From: Clostridiales bacterium
GTDB taxonomy: Bacteria; Bacillota; Clostridia; Oscillospirales; CAG-272
Reading direction: 5' to 3'
NCBI GenBank assembly: GCA_016280525.1
Contig: JAEEGW010000364.1
Coordinates: 1 to 6,594 of the forward strand
DNA: 6,594 nucleotides
The position numbers and the translations under genes are program-made. The notes under the pieces were generated by a model. The model was not told the origin of the DNA. It worked only from the letters and a program-made list of their open reading frames with translations, and did not search any database. Positions 5,666 to 6,594 of the stretch are shown in pieces. Positions within the stretch are counted from its first letter, which is position 1; every line of letters begins with the position of its first letter.

Positions 5666-5741
5666 TGGCTGCGGCACTAGGATTCGAACCTAGGTGATGA
5701 CGGAGTCAGAGTCCGTTGCCTTACCGCTTGGCGATGCCGCA
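5666..5741 (-). tRNA. tRNA-Gln (anticodon CTG), CCA encoded
   Basis: The minus strand from 5741 folds as a standard cloverleaf. The acceptor TGCGGCA pairs with TGCCGCA, and the D arm is GCC-AAGCGGTAA-GGC. The anticodon arm is ACGGA-CTCTGAC-TCCGT, giving anticodon CTG for CAG codons. The T arm is CTAGG-TTCGAAT-CCTAG. Discriminator G (5669) and an encoded CCA (5668-5666) complete the 3' end. The whole is 76 bases, with a 6-base variable loop, one longer than in E. coli tRNA-Gln. The opening U and the discriminator G match glutamine tRNAs. The terminator hairpin follows directly. Confidence 0.96.
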
Positions 5742-5760
5742 ATGTTTGATTGCGGGTGTT

Positions 5761-5789
5761 ATTATAACAAATCAAACGTCGTTTGTCAA
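5761..5789 (-). promoter_or_regulatory. Consensus promoter of tRNA-Gln
   Basis: On the minus strand, TTGACA (5789-5784), a 17-base spacer and TATAAT (5766-5761) form an exact consensus sigma-A promoter, with an extended -10 TG as well (TTGTTATAAT). The start site should be near 5754, about 13 bases before the mature tRNA end. The strength suits a stable RNA gene. The spacer edge carries the small palindrome AAACG-T-CGTTT (5774-5784), of unknown meaning. Confidence 0.88.
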
Positions 5790-5832
5790 TAGGTTTTTTG
5801 AAAAAAATAAATGTTTTTTACACTTGCTTTCA

Positions 5833-5844
5833 GAAATCGATTTC
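5833..5844. repeat. 12-bp perfect palindrome upstream of the first rightward promoter
   Basis: GAAATCGATTTC is its own reverse complement and ends two bases before the TTGAAA -35 box at 5847. The position fits an operator for a dimeric regulator, but its AT-rich surroundings make a chance palindrome possible. Confidence 0.4.
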
Positions 5845-5846
5845 AC

Positions 5847-5875
5847 TTGAAAAATTCATAAAATTCAACTATAAT
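5847..5875 (+). promoter_or_regulatory. Upstream tandem promoter P1 of the DUF3737 gene
   Basis: TTGAAA (5847-5852, five of six consensus positions), a 17-base spacer and an exact TATAAT (5870-5875) form a strong predicted sigma-A promoter. Its start near 5882 would give a leader of about 93 bases before the ATG at 5975. Confidence 0.6.
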
Positions 5876-5911
5876 AAATTCAAATATATTACCAGAATTT
5901 ACAACTTATTA

Positions 5912-5940
5912 TTGAATACGTCTGCTACGTCTGATATAAT
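5912..5940 (+). promoter_or_regulatory. Proximal tandem promoter P2 of the DUF3737 gene
   Basis: TTGAAT (5912-5917, four of six), a 17-base spacer and an exact TATAAT (5935-5940), preceded by an extended -10 TG (TGATATAAT), predict a start near 5947 and a short leader of about 28 bases. The spacer contains the direct repeat at 5917-5933. Confidence 0.68.
5917..5933 (+). repeat. Direct repeat TACGTCTG x2 inside promoter P2
   Basis: TACGTCTG occurs at 5917-5924 and again at 5926-5933, separated by one base, so the period is 9. The copies fill nearly the whole space between the -35 and -10 boxes of P2, a position where a bound protein would block or alter polymerase binding. Regulator unknown. 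Confidence 0.5.
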
Positions 5941-5974
5941 TTGCGTATAAATAATTATGAAATGAGAAAACCGT

Positions 5975-6594
5975 ATGAAAGAGATAAGAGACGGAAGATA
6001 TAAGAAAGAGCGGGCGCTGTTCGCATCTGAAAATCTTCACATAGAAGACACAGTTTTTGAAGACGGCGAATCTCCGTTAAAGGAAAGCAGAAACATCAGT
6101 TTAAAGCACTGTCTTTTCAGATGGAAATATCCGTTATGGTACTGTGACGACGTAAAAGTGGAAAGATGCACGTTGTTTGAAATGGCGCGCGCGGGTATAT
6201 GGTATTCGAACAACGTGGAGTTTACGGATACGATAATAGAAGCGCCGAAAGCTTTCCGCCGCTGCGACGGCATAACGCTGTCAAACGTAGTATTCCACAA
6301 CGCGCAGGAAACGCTGTGGAGCTGCAATAATATAAAGCTGAAGGACGTCACCGCGACTAACGCGCCGTATTTCGCAATGAACTGCAGCGGTATCGAGGTG
6401 GACGGGCTTTCGCTTGACGGCAACTATTCGTTTGACGGAGCGAAAAATATAATTATGAAAAACTCGCGGCTCATAACGAAGGACGCTTTCTGGAACGGCG
6501 AAAACGTCACGGTTTACGACTCTTTCATATCCGGTGAATACTTAGGCTGGAATTCAAAAAATCTGACGTTCGTCAACTGCACGATAGAAAGCCT
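5975..6594 (+). CDS. DUF3737 family protein, predicted beta-helix (3' end missing)
   Basis: An open frame from ATG 5975 runs 206 codons to the window edge with no stop. Its wording (ERALFASENL, GESPLKESRNI, FRWKYPLWYC, AFRRCDGITL, DAFWNG, SFISGEYLGWNSKNLT) is that of the DUF3737 family, usually about 280 residues long, so roughly 70 are missing. From residue 40 the chain falls into repeats starting with Asn, Gly or Asp and a beta strand, at residues 40, 59, 80, 99, 119, 139, 158, 177 and 196. Trp sits four residues before the next start at 55, 76, 115, 173 and 192. This suggests a right-handed beta-helix, one turn per repeat. No signal peptide or membrane segment is seen. An in-frame TGA at 5963-5965 excludes an earlier start, and the ribosome binding site is weak. 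Function unknown; sugar-related roles are speculation from the fold. Confidence 0.88.
   Translation, partial: MKEIRDGRYKKERALFASENLHIEDTVFEDGESPLKESRNISLKHCLFRWKYPLWYCDDVKVERCTLFEMARAGIWYSNNVEFTDTIIEAPKAFRRCDGITLSNVVFHNAQETLWSCNNIKLKDVTATNAPYFAMNCSGIEVDGLSLDGNYSFDGAKNIIMKNSRLITKDAFWNGENVTVYDSFISGEYLGWNSKNLTFVNCTIES

Larger units (their letters stand above)
5742..5974. other. Intergenic control region between tRNA-Gln and the DUF3737 gene
   Basis: This is a 233-base, very AT-rich gap between divergent genes. It holds the leftward tRNA promoter, two rightward promoters, a 12-bp palindrome and an 8-bp direct repeat, all listed separately. The few start codons here open only into frames with early stops, for example ATG AAA TGA at 5957, so I see no coding sequence. 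Confidence 0.75.

Noticed and set aside
4943..5677. Minus-strand open frame of 244 codons
   Set aside because: It would start inside the tRNA-terminator junction and run antisense through the CBM9-like gene. No family resemblance, promoter or ribosome binding site is seen.
5512..5697. Plus-strand open frame reading through the terminator into the tRNA
   Set aside because: It overlaps the CBM9-like gene in another frame, then a terminator and a tRNA, so it cannot be a sensible protein gene.
5742..5974. Possible small RNA or riboswitch made from promoter P1
   Set aside because: The 93-base leader shows no convincing long stem or terminator, only short AT-rich pairings.
6037..6423. Minus-strand open frame of 128 codons at the right end
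   Set aside because: Antisense to the DUF3737 gene, which matches a known family over its whole visible length.

Overview
The window looks like chromosomal housekeeping DNA from an anaerobic, probably gut-associated member of the Clostridia (Firmicutes). This is an inference from gene families, not a marker-gene identification. The support is strong AGGAGG-type ribosome binding sites, frequent TTG starts, short intergenic gaps, sigma-A-type promoters, and the mix of a DUF3048/YerB-type lipoprotein, a DUF3737 protein, a free-standing CBM9-like protein and a GH27 alpha-galactosidase. No mobile element, CRISPR array, rRNA or defence system is visible.

Left half (about 1-2800, all minus strand): one tightly packed operon runs leftward from an extended -10 promoter at 2790-2798. 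Its order is tsaE (TTG start at 2732), tsaB (TTG start at 2335), rpiB, a GH27 alpha-galactosidase, and the first 22 codons of a small zinc-ribbon-type protein that starts at a TTG inside the end of the galactosidase gene and leaves the window at base 1. Gaps are 13-14 bases or the genes overlap. TsaE and TsaB belong to the tRNA t6A-modification machinery; RpiB and the galactosidase are sugar-metabolism enzymes. The link between the two halves is probably co-transcription rather than a shared pathway.

Centre (2802-2961): an AT-rich divergent control region. The rightward promoter (TATAAT at 2873-2878) drives a leader of about 77 bases ending in a hairpin whose 3' arm covers part of the ribosome binding site of the next gene. 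That gene encodes a protein with S1 RNA-binding domains, which suggests possible autogenous translational control.

Right-centre (2962-5663, plus strand): a three-gene operon encodes the S1-domain protein, a DUF3048 lipoprotein with a Glu-Thr repeat behind its lipid anchor, and a CBM9-like protein coupled to it by an ATGA overlap. It ends at a 15-bp hairpin with A and T tracts on opposite sides. The same hairpin sits directly behind the encoded CCA of a minus-strand tRNA-Gln(CTG), so it probably terminates transcription from both directions. The tRNA has a promoter with exact consensus hexamers and a 17-base spacer.

Right end (5742-6594): a 233-base intergenic region holds the tRNA promoter facing left and two strong tandem promoters facing right. 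These precede a DUF3737-family gene that runs off the window. Its 206 visible residues form nine repeats of 18-21 residues with a recurring Trp ladder, as in a beta-helix. It is the least understood gene here, and its promoter region, with a 12-bp palindrome and an 8-bp direct repeat, is the most interesting regulatory stretch. I found no clearly novel multi-gene system.
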